Positions 44,777 through 53,814 of a stretch of DNA of 64,000 nucleotides are shown piece by piece. Source of the stretch: Komagataeibacter sucrofermentans DSM 15973 (GTDB taxonomy: Bacteria > Pseudomonadota > Alphaproteobacteria > Acetobacterales > Acetobacteraceae). The stretch covers positions 124,001 to 188,000 of the forward strand of contig NZ_CP137159.1 of assembly GCF_040581405.1 (NCBI RefSeq), read 5' to 3'. The position numbers and the translations under genes were made by a program. Position 1 is the first letter of the stretch. Each line of letters starts with the position of its first letter. The notes under the pieces are model-generated. The model searched no databases and was not told where the DNA came from. It saw only the letters and a program-made list of their open reading frames with translations.

Positions 44777-45994
44777 ATGACGCCGCCCCTCCTTGAACGC
44801 CGCCAGCAGTTACTCAGTCCGTCTTACCGGCTATTCTATGATGAACCGCTCCACCTTGCATCAGGCCAGGGGGCATGGCTGACCGACGTGCATGGCCGTC
44901 GCTTTCTGGATGCCTATAACAATGTTGTGCCCGCCGGGCACTGCCACCCGCGCATCGTGTCTGCCATCGTAGCCCAGACAGAACGGTTAAACACGCATAC
45001 ACGTTACCTGCATGATACCATTGTGGATTATGCAGATGCCCTGCTCGCGACCTTCCCTTTCCCCGCGCAGGCAACATTTACATGCTCGGGCAGCGAGGCC
45101 AATGACCTGGCCATCCGGATCGCCCGCCATGTCACCGGCGGCGATGGGCTGATCATAACCAAGAATGCCTACCATGGCGTGACCTCCACGACAGCCGAGA
45201 TTTCTCCCTCACTGGGTAAAAGCGTCAATCTCGGGGCGCATGTCCGTACGGTTCCCGCTCCGGCGGCCGGTACGGATTTTGCTGCGGGTGTCAGCGACGC
45301 CATTGCGGACCTGCAACGCCATGGTATCCGGCCCGCCCTGCTGGTGGTCGATACGATCTTCTCCTCGGATGGAATATTTTCTGATCCCGCCGGTTTCCTG
45401 GTCCCTGCCGTTAAAGCGATTCGTGAAGCGGGTGGTCTGTTCCTGGCTGACGAAGTGCAACCTGGCTTCGGGCGGACCGGTACCCATATGTGGGGTTTTG
45501 AACGCCATGGCATTGAGCCGGACATGGTTTCCATGGGCAAACCTATGGGAAACGGATACCCGGTTGCAGGGCTTGTATGCCAACCGGACGTGATCCAGAA
45601 TTTCGGGGCCAGCATCCGTTATTTCAATACATTTGGCGGCAACCCGGTTGCCATGGCTGCGGCGCTGGCAACACTGCGCGTGATTGAGGACGAGAACCTG
45701 ATGGAAAACGCCCATTCGGTCGGCACCTATCTACGCACGCAACTGGCCCGGCATCACGGTGTTGAGGCTGTTCGCGGAGCGGGTCTTTTTATTGGCGTCG
45801 AACTGGCGGATGGGGCCATTGCCTCCCGGGTGGTCAATGAAATGCGTGCCCGCGGTGTGCTCATCAGTTCTTCTGGTCCAACCGGAAATGTCCTGAAAAT
45901 CCGTCCGCCTCTCATATTTTCCCATGAGCAGGCGGATATCCTGAACGACGCGGTAGGCGCCGCTCTTGACGTGATTCAGACGAATGGGGATTAA
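44777..45994 (+). CDS. Class III PLP enzyme resembling phospho-lyases (ETNPPL/PHYKPL)
   Basis: 405 residues. Sequence pattern differs from ordinary transaminases and resembles animal and bacterial ethanolamine-phosphate/5-phosphohydroxylysine phospho-lyases: NVVPAGHCHPRIVSAIV, LNTHTRYLHDTIVDYADALL, FTCSGSEANDLAIRIARHVT, GYHGV-like NAYHGVTSTTAEI. The PLP Lys is in MVSMGKPMGNGYPVAGLV, and LADEVQPGFGRTGTHMWGF is kept. Phospho-lyases remove phosphate and ammonia from a phosphorylated amino alcohol to give an aldehyde. With the hydroxylysine-kinase-like gene at 29487, this is the second step of a plausible pathway. An ordinary aminotransferase remains possible. Confidence 0.82.
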   Translation: MTPPLLERRQQLLSPSYRLFYDEPLHLASGQGAWLTDVHGRRFLDAYNNVVPAGHCHPRIVSAIVAQTERLNTHTRYLHDTIVDYADALLATFPFPAQATFTCSGSEANDLAIRIARHVTGGDGLIITKNAYHGVTSTTAEISPSLGKSVNLGAHVRTVPAPAAGTDFAAGVSDAIADLQRHGIRPALLVVDTIFSSDGIFSDPAGFLVPAVKAIREAGGLFLADEVQPGFGRTGTHMWGFERHGIEPDMVSMGKPMGNGYPVAGLVCQPDVIQNFGASIRYFNTFGGNPVAMAAALATLRVIEDENLMENAHSVGTYLRTQLARHHGVEAVRGAGLFIGVELADGAIASRVVNEMRARGVLISSSGPTGNVLKIRPPLIFSHEQADILNDAVGAALDVIQTNGD

Positions 45995-46089
45995 TGCCCA
46001 ATCACCCGGAACTGAAATAAGCATCATTATATGATGTTCCTGTCGCACTGACGGGAACAGAACGATGGCGGGACGATAGGCAGGTCAGG

Positions 46090-46929
46090 TGCTGCTGAGT
46101 CCGCAGGCGCGAACGTTTCTTGAAGGGCAGGTCCGGCGTCACAAGGTGCCGGCGAAGCCGTAGCCATCCATCCGGCACAGCCTGTGGTCACTGCCCCGAA
46201 TGTGCGCGCAAACAGCGCAACCTGTGCCGCAACATGCAGTTCCTGGGAAGTGCCGCACGTGATCCCCATACCAATGGCGGCTTTCGGCGGGCGATGACTG
46301 TCAAGGCCACACAGCTCCATCCCCTTCCTCCCGGCCTGACTCTCCGCCAGGCCTGTCTTGCCGAACCGTTATCCGTAGCCCTGCATGCCATTGCGCGCGC
46401 AGGCGATGTACGGGGACGTAACGTGATGGTGCAGGGTGCGGGGCCAATCGGGCTGTTCATCGTGGCGGGGCTGGTCCACCACGGCGCAAAACGGATTGTG
46501 GCAACCGATCTGGAGGATTTTCCACTCCAGTGCGCAACCCGGCTTGGCGCAAGCCAGTGCTACAATACCCGCCATGCCGCAGTGGAGGAAGAATTCGATA
46601 TCCTGTTTGAAGCCACAGGCGTGCCAGCCGCCCTGCCTGCGGCCATAGCCCGCACACGGCGGGGCGGCATACTGGTGCAGGTTGGCATGTTCCCGCCAGG
46701 CGACATTCCCGTGCCGATTGCCCAGATCATCAGCCGTGAACTTGATTTTCGGGGAACATTCCGTTTTGACACGGAATTCGATGCCGCACTGGTCTTGCTG
46801 GCTGAACGACCCGAAATTGCCGACATTGTGGTTACCCGGCAGTTTTCCCTGAGCGAATTTGCCGCAGCCTTTGCCCTCGCGCCAGACCGCAGGCAGGCTT
46901 CCAAGATCCTGCTATCCCTGAGCACCTGA
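46090..46929 (+). pseudogene. L-idonate 5-dehydrogenase-like, N-terminally destroyed
   Basis: From about 46180 the frame is intact and reads as a zinc alcohol dehydrogenase of the idonate type: CGHCPECARKQRNLCRNMQF (structural zinc), GGFRRAMTV, NVMVQGAGPIGLFIVAGLVH and FRGTFRFDTEFDAALVLLA. Upstream, related sequence (VRRHK, then GEAVAIHPAQP) appears only when frames are changed near 46137 and 46170. The catalytic N-terminal region (Cys, His and the GHE motif) is missing. An internal start would leave a protein without catalytic zinc ligands. It converges on an intact gluconate 5-dehydrogenase. Confidence 0.8.
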
Positions 46930-46937
46930 CAGAACGC

Positions 46938-46975
46938 TACCCATTTCCGCTGGAACATACTGGCGGAAATGGGTA
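46938..46975. terminator. Bidirectional terminator between idonate and gluconate dehydrogenase genes
   Basis: TACCCATTTCCGC and GCGGAAATGGGTA form a perfect 13-base stem with a 12-base loop. It lies exactly between two converging genes. A-rich and T-rich bases flank the stem only moderately, so it should stop transcription from both sides but may not be strictly factor-independent. Confidence 0.75.
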
Positions 46976-46992
46976 AAGAATTTAGCTTCCAT

Positions 46993-47763
46993 TTACACGG
47001 AAGCGATTATGCCCCCGTCAACCATGAGCACATGCCCGTTGACGAAGCTAGAGGCATCGGAAGACAGGAAGACAGCCGCCCCGACAAGTTCCTCCACATT
47101 CCCCCACCGGCCGGCAGGCGTGCGCTGGCACAGCCATTGGGTGAAGGCCTGGTCGGCCACCAGCTTTTCATTCATTTCTGTTTTAAAATAACCCGGCGCA
47201 AGTCCATTGACCTGCAGACCGTGACGGGCCCAGTCCGTTGCCATGCCCCTGGTCAGGTTTTTGACCGCTCCCTTGGTTGCGGTATAGGGCGCGATGCCTG
47301 GTCGTGCCAGTTCGCTCTGCACCGAACAGATATTGACGATTTTCCCCCGTCCACGCGGCAGCATATGCTTTGCTACGGCCTGCCCGACAAAAAAAACCGC
47401 GTTCAGGTTCGTGGCGATCAGGGCATCCCAGTCCGCCCGGCTGAACTGATCGAGCGGGGCACGGCGCTGGATGCCCGCATTGTTGATCAGGATATCAACT
47501 GGGCCGTATTCGGCCTCTATCTTTTCAACCCCCGCAATGACGGCGTCCTGATCAGTCACGTCAAAGGGCGCAATCACGGCCTCCACCCCTTCGCGTTCCA
47601 GCATGGCGCGGGCGGCCTCCAGTGGTTCGGGATGGCGGCCATTCAGCACAATTTTCGCCCCATGCCGGCCAAGGCCACGCGCCAGGGTCAGGCCAATGCC
47701 ACGGGAGGCTCCGGTAACAAGTGCGCGTCTTCCGGCAAGTGAAAAAAGGGGATCGTCCTGCAT
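46993..47763 (-). CDS. gno: Gluconate 5-dehydrogenase (SDR)
   Basis: 256 residues from the ATG at 47763, the exact size of the Gluconobacter 5-keto-D-gluconate reductase. SDR motifs: VTGASRGIGLTLARGLG, NNAGIQRRAPLDQFSRADW, catalytic Ser in NICSVQSELARPG and Tyr-x-x-x-Lys in YTATKGAVKNLTRGMA. Ends VDGGIIASV. It interconverts 5-keto-D-gluconate and D-gluconate with NADP in the cytoplasm. Facing the gluconate permease, it supports use of 5-ketogluconate or idonate. Longer in-frame starts are not used because they precede the conserved MQDDPLFSLAG. Confidence 0.92.
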   Translation of the reverse strand: MQDDPLFSLAGRRALVTGASRGIGLTLARGLGRHGAKIVLNGRHPEPLEAARAMLEREGVEAVIAPFDVTDQDAVIAGVEKIEAEYGPVDILINNAGIQRRAPLDQFSRADWDALIATNLNAVFFVGQAVAKHMLPRGRGKIVNICSVQSELARPGIAPYTATKGAVKNLTRGMATDWARHGLQVNGLAPGYFKTEMNEKLVADQAFTQWLCQRTPAGRWGNVEELVGAAVFLSSDASSFVNGHVLMVDGGIIASV

Positions 47764-48189
47764 GACAATGTCCGTCCGTATTATCAGGGCCATGATCATA
47801 GCAGGACCACACGCCAATGCCCCCACACGTCTGCGCGTGCAACAGGGTCATCGTGCCGCAGGTCCGTTGCCCTGTGTCGGGCAACCTGTCATCCCGATGG
47901 GGCTGTTCCATGCGATCTGCCGGAATCGCGCGGGCCACCACGACACAATTCAACAATTCCTCAACCTGCGGCCTGTACCGGACATTGTGCGCTGCACAAT
48001 TTATAAAAAATCTGTCTGTAAAAGACATGTATATTTTTAGTTTCGATATCTATTTTTATTTCATATCCCTTCGCAGTATCGGAACAACTATAGTACAAAA
48101 GATGTTTTTATAACATTTTCTTTATAGACTGACCTTCCCGTCAACCGCAGGCGTTAGGCGTTGTGTCAAATCATGGGAGTATTTACGGG
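47764..48189. promoter_or_regulatory. Divergent control region of gno and gluconate permease
   Basis: 426 bases between the divergent starts, with an AT-rich core at about 47995-48125. It should carry both promoters. Weak inverted repeats are present (for example TGTCT and AGACA around 48011-48025), but none is strong enough to name. No gene was recognised. Confidence 0.45.
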
Positions 48190-49533
48190 ATGAGCACTGC
48201 ATTTGCCATCTCTCTTGCGGTAACGGCAATTCTGGCCGTTATTGTCCTGATCGCCCGGTTCCGTCTGAACCCTTTCATTGTTCTTTTCATCGTATCCGTA
48301 GCCCTTGCCCTTTTTGCGGGCATGCCAGCGGATCATGTCGTTGCGTCCTTTGAAAATGGCGCGGGCCATGTACTTGGTCACGTTGGTACCGTTATTGCGC
48401 TGGGCACCATGCTGGGCAAGATGCTGGCGGAATCTGGTGGTGCAGACCGTATTGCACTGACCCTGTCCGCATTTGCGGGGCGAGAGCGCGTGGACTGGGC
48501 CATGATGGTGATTGGTCTGTTGATCGGCCTGCCGGTATTTTTCGAAGTAGGCTTCGTCCTGCTCATTCCATTGGTATTCGTGCTCGCTGACCGCACCAAC
48601 ATGCCCCTGCTGCGGGTGGCATTGCCCATGGGCGCGGCGCTGTCGGTCACGCATGCGCTTCTTCCGCCGCATCCTGCAGCGCTGATGGCCCTTAACGCGT
48701 ATCATGCCAACGTCGGGCATACGATCATGCTGGGTATTGTGATCGGCACCCCCATTGCAGTCATTGCGGGACCGGTTTTCAGCCGCTTTGCCGCCACCCG
48801 CGTGCTGCTGACGGAAGCCAACCCACTGACGGAACAGTTCGTGAAACACGAGCACGCAGGCAATATGCCGGGCTTCTTCCTCACAGTGTTTACCATTCTT
48901 TCGCCTGTCTTCCTGATGTTGATCGGGTCGCTGGCCGACCGGATCACGACGGTACATGGCACGGCCAATACGGTGCTGCATTTTGTGGGCAATACGGACA
49001 TAGCCCTGGCGCTGGCGACATTGCTGTCCTTTTACGTGCTAGGGGTTGCGCAGGGTTTCTCGAACGCTACCATCCTGCGCTTCACCAACGAATGCCTTGG
49101 CCCCACGGCGCTTATCATGCTGCTGATTGGTGCAGGCGGCGGCTTTGGCCGGGTTCTGATCGACAGCGGGGTGTCGCACGCCATTACCGATGCGGCCCTT
49201 GGTGTCCATATGCCACTGCTGGTGCTGGCATGGGTTCTGGCGGTGATTGTGCGGGTGGCCTGCGGGTCCGCCACCGTCGCGATGGCAACCGCGTCCGGTA
49301 TTGTTGCCCCCATTCTAGAACACAGCACCGGGGTTTCACCGGAACTGATGGTGCTGGTGACAGGGGCGGGATCGGTTGCCTTTGGCCCGATGAATGATGC
49401 CGGTTTCTGGCAGATCAAGGAATATCTGGGTCTGACCGTACCACAGACCATCAAGACATGGTCGGTTCTGGAAACGCTGATTGCAGTCTTTGGACTGATA
49501 TTCTGTCTTATCGCCTCGATTTTCGTACATTGA
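48190..49533 (+). CDS. gntP: Gluconate:H+ symporter, GntP family
   Basis: 447 residues from the ATG at 48190 (GGGAG upstream); an earlier GTG is possible. About 12 membrane segments, with family landmarks: GHVGTVIALGTMLGKMLAES, GLPVFFEVGFVLLIPLVF, ALSVTHALLPPHPAALM, GAGGGFGRVLIDSGVS and CGSATVAMATASGIVAPI, FGPMNDAGFWQIKEYLGLT. It imports D-gluconate or a related sugar acid with protons. Twelve bases separate it from the porin gene, so the two are co-transcribed. Confidence 0.93.
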   Translation: MSTAFAISLAVTAILAVIVLIARFRLNPFIVLFIVSVALALFAGMPADHVVASFENGAGHVLGHVGTVIALGTMLGKMLAESGGADRIALTLSAFAGRERVDWAMMVIGLLIGLPVFFEVGFVLLIPLVFVLADRTNMPLLRVALPMGAALSVTHALLPPHPAALMALNAYHANVGHTIMLGIVIGTPIAVIAGPVFSRFAATRVLLTEANPLTEQFVKHEHAGNMPGFFLTVFTILSPVFLMLIGSLADRITTVHGTANTVLHFVGNTDIALALATLLSFYVLGVAQGFSNATILRFTNECLGPTALIMLLIGAGGGFGRVLIDSGVSHAITDAALGVHMPLLVLAWVLAVIVRVACGSATVAMATASGIVAPILEHSTGVSPELMVLVTGAGSVAFGPMNDAGFWQIKEYLGLTVPQTIKTWSVLETLIAVFGLIFCLIASIFVH

Positions 49534-49545
49534 AGGGGGAGCATC

Positions 49546-51024
49546 ATGATGTTTCCTGCGACTATGATGTCAGCGCGTGCGCGCACGACCCTGTATGCCG
49601 TTTCCCTTACGCTGGGCTGCCTCATTGATGGGGTTACACCTGCCAGGGCACAAATCATGGACCGCGATATCGGATCAGCCCCCAGTCTTCTGGTGTCGCG
49701 CCCTCTACCCAGGCATGTCACGCACAAGAGCTGGGTACCACCGTTTTCCCAACCGGAAGCGGTGGCACCCAACCCCGTGTCAAAATGGCTGCGCCACAGG
49801 GGAATCAACTTCCTTGTGGACAATACCAACGAATTCGCGGGTGCCATAACTCCCCCCACGCGCGGCGGGACGCCGGGGTTCAGCAATTACAAACAGGGTG
49901 CGAGCAATGCCGGGCAGTATGCCATGCAGCTTGACATAGACTGGGACAAACTGGCGGGCTGGCATGGTTTTGCCACCCATATGGTTACCATTGGCCGTTA
50001 TGGCACGACCGCCAACCGCATGTTTGGCGACTGGATGAATCATGCATCCGAAACTTATGGCGGTGGTGGCAACGTGGTCGTTCACTTCGTTTATGCCTAT
50101 GGGGAGGAAACGCTTTTTGGGGGACGGCTGGCAATTGCTGCGGGTCGTATGGCCGAAATATCGGATTTCGCGGCCAGTCCCCTGTTCTGCAATTTCCAGA
50201 ATGGCAGTTTCTGCGGACGGCCAAAGGGAATAACAGACACCAATTTCGCCGCCGGTTATCCCGCATCCACATGGGGTTTCCGCATACGCGGCCGTCCTGC
50301 CCGGTCCGTATACGTACAGACCGGCCTTTATCCAATTGAAGATGGCATCTACCAGGTGTTCCAGCACCGGACCGGGTTCAAATTCAATGCCGCGAACATC
50401 ATCGGTTATGCTGCGCCGATCGAAACCGCATGGGAACCGGTGTTCCGCCGTGGCACCCTGCCGGGGCATTACAAATTCGGCGCACAACTGTTCAGCACGC
50501 CACAGAACGACAATTACCTTGACGTGGCTGGCGCGCCCTACGCGCTGACGGGCCGCAAGCAGCGCCGGCATGGCGCGTCATGGTCTACATGGGTCATGTT
50601 CGACCAGCGGCTGCTGCATTATCATGACAAGGATTCAGGCCTGACCGCGCTTTCAGGTGCGATCTATAATGACCCGCGCACGTCACTGCGCAAATACCTT
50701 GTTTACGCAGCACTGCTCAATCGCGGTTACTTCCGCACGCGCCCGTATGACACGATGGGCTTTGCCATCACCTATACAAAAATTGCCGATGGCGTCACCC
50801 TTGCAGAACAGGACATGATTGATCGCGGCGCCAGAAGCAACCTGCCCAACCATGCAACCGGTGTTCAGCGCGATACGATCGTCATGGAAGCAAACTATGC
50901 CATACACGTCATGCCGGGCGTTATATTTACCCCCCTGTTCGAGTATTATATTCATCCCAATGCCCAGTCCAACCTGCGTAACGCCGCCCTGCTGGGCTTT
51001 AAAAGCCATATCCAACTAATGTGA
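49546..51024 (+). CDS. OprB-type carbohydrate-selective porin
   Basis: 492 residues with a signal peptide (ARTTLYAVSLTLGCLIDGVT, cleavage near ARA-Q). The outer-membrane beta barrel follows the OprB pattern: WLRHRGINFLVDNTNEFAG, GQYAMQLDIDWDKLAGWHGF, NFQNGSFCGRP, ASTWGFRIRGRPARSVYVQT, and a C-terminal strand ending GFKSHIQLM. OprB channels let sugars and sugar acids cross the outer membrane. It is in an operon with the gluconate symporter and should serve it. Acetic acid bacteria carry many such porins. Confidence 0.92.
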   Translation: MMFPATMMSARARTTLYAVSLTLGCLIDGVTPARAQIMDRDIGSAPSLLVSRPLPRHVTHKSWVPPFSQPEAVAPNPVSKWLRHRGINFLVDNTNEFAGAITPPTRGGTPGFSNYKQGASNAGQYAMQLDIDWDKLAGWHGFATHMVTIGRYGTTANRMFGDWMNHASETYGGGGNVVVHFVYAYGEETLFGGRLAIAAGRMAEISDFAASPLFCNFQNGSFCGRPKGITDTNFAAGYPASTWGFRIRGRPARSVYVQTGLYPIEDGIYQVFQHRTGFKFNAANIIGYAAPIETAWEPVFRRGTLPGHYKFGAQLFSTPQNDNYLDVAGAPYALTGRKQRRHGASWSTWVMFDQRLLHYHDKDSGLTALSGAIYNDPRTSLRKYLVYAALLNRGYFRTRPYDTMGFAITYTKIADGVTLAEQDMIDRGARSNLPNHATGVQRDTIVMEANYAIHVMPGVIFTPLFEYYIHPNAQSNLRNAALLGFKSHIQLM

Positions 51025-51036
51025 CATCGCAATGAC

Positions 51037-51098
51037 ATACGCAGCGGGAAGATTACGGATATCCGTAATCAACCGCCCATAGCCAAACCGCTGCGTAT
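51037..51098. repeat. Nested inverted repeats downstream of the porin gene
   Basis: An outer pair of perfect 11-base arms, ATACGCAGCGG (51037-51047) and CCGCTGCGTAT (51088-51098), encloses a perfect 18-base palindrome, ATTACGGATATCCGTAAT (51052-51069). It begins 13 bases after the porin stop. It could be a terminator or processing signal or the end of a small mobile element. There is no T-run after it. Confidence 0.6.
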
Positions 51099-51156
51099 AT
51101 TATGAAATATTACGGCAAAGAGAAATTGATGCAAGCCACGGAAAAGCCGTTTCTTG

Positions 51157-51237
51157 CTTTATAAAAAGCGAAACATCATCGAATGCGTGTTCGCCAGACT
51201 GAAGCAGTTCATCTCCGCTATCATCGGGCTTAACTGA
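51157..51237 (+). pseudogene. IS5-family transposase remnant
   Basis: The frame reads LYKKRNIIECVFARLKQFIS and stops at 51237. It matches the C-terminal Glu-containing helix of IS5-family transposases (pattern YKKRHLIENMFAKLKDW in the element at 5064) over about 20 residues. Everything else of the element is gone. Confidence 0.6.
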
Positions 51238-51428
51238 CGATACTTCCGGGCAGAATAATCATCAGGCCACAGGTAACCGGTTGACCTGAGCAGGTGCTTT
51301 CATCAATGCGTGATTTACAGAAAAACCGAGAGATGGCAGGCTGCCAATGCAGTGATGGAAGTAATATTTTGATTCTGTATTGTGAACTGACCATGTAGAG
51401 ACGCCTGCCTGTTTATGTTGCATAGCCG

Positions 51429-52397
51429 TTATAAGCTCCCTCGTATTCCCACATAAAGTGCATAAATGCCGTGCGATGCCGCCATGAACAGCCGGTTACG
51501 ACGGCTGCCGCCAAAACACAGATTGGCACATCGTTCAGGCAAGGGAATATGGGCGCGGGGCCTACCGTCCGGACCAAACACCATCACGCCATTCAGGTCC
51601 GGCGCACCGCCCCAGCCACACCATAGATTACCATCCGTATCACAGCGCAGGCCGTCTGCACGGGCATCGCGTGCTGGCTCTATCAGCAGGCAGCGGGATG
51701 CAATGCGTGTTCGCCGGGCATCCAGTCTGCATGCCCATATGGTATTGGGCAGGCAGCCACTATCAATAATGTAAAGAATATCGCCCGCAGGGGAAAAGCA
51801 TAGCCCGTTGGGGTTGATGAATTCCGTACTGACCTGCTGGAGCGCTCCATCACTCTCCAGGCGGTAAAGTGCGGTCGGCAGTTCCTGCTGCTCGGTCCCG
51901 CCCCCTTCATAAACGCTGAGCAGCCCGTAATCCGGATCTGTAAACCAGATCGCACCATCCGGGGCTACAACGACATCATTGGGCGAATTGAGGCGCCTGC
52001 CATCAAACCGGCTGGCCAGAATGGTAATCGTGCCATCATATTCAGTACGGGTCACCTGCCTGCTTTCATGCTCGCAGGTAATCAGGCGCCCCGCCCGGTC
52101 TCGCGTATTGCCATTGGCATGGCGTGAGGGATCGCGGAAGACAGATGTGCGCCGCGTTTCCTCCGACCAGCGCAGGATGCGGTTATTGGGGATGTCGCTC
52201 CACAGCAGGTAGCGTCCATCTCCGAACCAGACGGGGCCTTCACCCCATTCGGTGCCCCGTGCCAGACACTCCACATCGCTATGGGGCAGCAGGCAGGGCG
52301 CAAAGGACGGATCCAGGCAGACAGGCGCATAATCCAAGCGGGATAGATAAACGGGTTCCCGGGCATCACTGATACCCAGTGCGAAGGAAGGGATCAT
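51429..52397 (-). CDS. SMP-30/gluconolactonase-family lactonase
   Basis: 322 residues. Six-bladed propeller of the SMP-30 family. Metal ligands: Glu in GTEWGEGPVWFGDGRYLLWS, Asn in LNSPNDVVVAPDGAIWFTDP, and Asp in ARADGLRCDTDGNLWCGW. It hydrolyses a sugar lactone, here most likely D-galactonolactone, because it is the last gene of the galactonate operon and overlaps the MFS transporter gene by four bases. No signal peptide is evident, so cytoplasmic. Confidence 0.92.
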   Translation of the reverse strand: MIPSFALGISDAREPVYLSRLDYAPVCLDPSFAPCLLPHSDVECLARGTEWGEGPVWFGDGRYLLWSDIPNNRILRWSEETRRTSVFRDPSRHANGNTRDRAGRLITCEHESRQVTRTEYDGTITILASRFDGRRLNSPNDVVVAPDGAIWFTDPDYGLLSVYEGGGTEQQELPTALYRLESDGALQQVSTEFINPNGLCFSPAGDILYIIDSGCLPNTIWACRLDARRTRIASRCLLIEPARDARADGLRCDTDGNLWCGWGGAPDLNGVMVFGPDGRPRAHIPLPERCANLCFGGSRRNRLFMAASHGIYALYVGIRGSL

Positions 52398-53683
52398 GGG
52401 ACGATGCTTTCCTCACCTTCCATATGCCTTCCGGGCAGTACCGGTGGCTGGTAAAAAATGACAGCCGCCACCATGAACGTACCGATGACTACCGAACTTT
52501 CAATGGCTTGCGGCAGGCCCCACTGGCCACCCAGCCATGGCACCACAAAACCGCATACACCCTGGCCCAGCGCCGCCACCGCATAACTGCAGCCCATGCC
52601 CAGAGAACGGCTGGCCGAGGGAAAACGCTGCGACAGGTAATGCGGCACAAGGGCGAAAACGCTATTGCCAAACAGCCCCATGATCAGCGCGGCCCCGGCC
52701 AGGACCCACATGGAATGGGCGGAAACGAAAGGCCAGATATCCACGATCGTGATCAGGAAATATGTAATGAAGACTGTCCGCTCTCCCATCCGCGTGGCCA
52801 GCAGGCCACAGAGCGGCTTGCCGACAAGAGAACCCAGACAGTAGCAGCCCAGCAATAAAAAGACGTCGGCCGGGGTCAGGTTCTGCACCTTGCGCAGCAG
52901 GGTGGGGTAAAAGCTGTATATCGCGGCGTTCTGGAACTGGAGTACCGCCATGAACAGCAGGGCCTGTATTGCAGCACCATCCAGCCTGAGCCCCATGCGC
53001 GGGCGTGTGGCGGCCGGTGCGGGCGACATGGCGCGCAGGCGCAGCCAGACCGGGCTTTCGGCAACATCGCGGCGGATGAAGATGGCCAGAATGGCGGGAA
53101 TGACGCCAATCAGGAACATGGCCCGCCAGCCCCAGTAAGGCAGGACCACAGCCTGCACGGCAGCAGCGGCAAAGAAGCCGCATTCATACCCCGCCATCAT
53201 GATCGACGATGCCAGCGAGCGCGCGCGTGGTGGCACGCTTTCCATAAGCAGGGAAGCGGAAGCCGTCCATTCCCCTCCAAACCCGATGCCAAACAGGAAC
53301 TGCACCACCAGCATGCCCAGATAGGTCCATACCAGTGCCGTAAAACCAGAAAAGGCTGCAAACCACAGCACGCCGATCATGAATGTCAGCTTGCGGCCAT
53401 ATCGGTCCGACAGCCAGCCCCAGCTGGTATTGCCCAGAATGCGACCGACACTCTGGGCTGTAATGACCAGCCCCATGGCCGTCAGCCCCACGCCGAGGCT
53501 TTTGCCAATATCAGGCAGGCACAAAAGCAGGGCAACCTGATCGAATGCATCGAGAAACCAGCCCAGAAACGCCGCAAGGGTCACACGCCAATAGGGGCGC
53601 AGGAGCATGAAAGGGCTGAGCGTATCATCATCGTCCGGCATTGCCACAGGACCGGACATGGAGAGGGTGCGTTGATCCGACAC
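52394..53683 (-). CDS. MFS transporter of the galactonate operon
   Basis: 429 residues with 12 predicted membrane segments. MFS signatures include GWLSDRYGRKLTFMIGVLWF after helix 2 and FGIGFGGEWTASASLLMESV in helix 4, the pattern of the aromatic-acid/sialate proton symporter branch. Context, between dgoD and the lactonase, suggests D-galactonate or galactonolactone uptake, although E. coli DgoT belongs to a different MFS branch. Stop overlaps the lactonase start (ATGA). Confidence 0.9.
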   Translation of the reverse strand: MSDQRTLSMSGPVAMPDDDDTLSPFMLLRPYWRVTLAAFLGWFLDAFDQVALLLCLPDIGKSLGVGLTAMGLVITAQSVGRILGNTSWGWLSDRYGRKLTFMIGVLWFAAFSGFTALVWTYLGMLVVQFLFGIGFGGEWTASASLLMESVPPRARSLASSIMMAGYECGFFAAAAVQAVVLPYWGWRAMFLIGVIPAILAIFIRRDVAESPVWLRLRAMSPAPAATRPRMGLRLDGAAIQALLFMAVLQFQNAAIYSFYPTLLRKVQNLTPADVFLLLGCYCLGSLVGKPLCGLLATRMGERTVFITYFLITIVDIWPFVSAHSMWVLAGAALIMGLFGNSVFALVPHYLSQRFPSASRSLGMGCSYAVAALGQGVCGFVVPWLGGQWGLPQAIESSVVIGTFMVAAVIFYQPPVLPGRHMEGEESIVP

Positions 53684-53814
53684 TTCTTATCCTCCTGCAT
53701 GCCCACCAAAGTGCATGCCGCATGTTATGGATATTCGTTACCGTGGAGCGCGGTCCTTGTAATTTTACTGTTTGGCGGAACCTGCGGGCTTTATTGTCTG
53801 AAGAGACACGGGAC

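Noticed and set aside
47561-48040. Frames on both strands in the gno/gntP intergenic region
   Set aside because: They overlap gno or the AT-rich promoter and show no family features.
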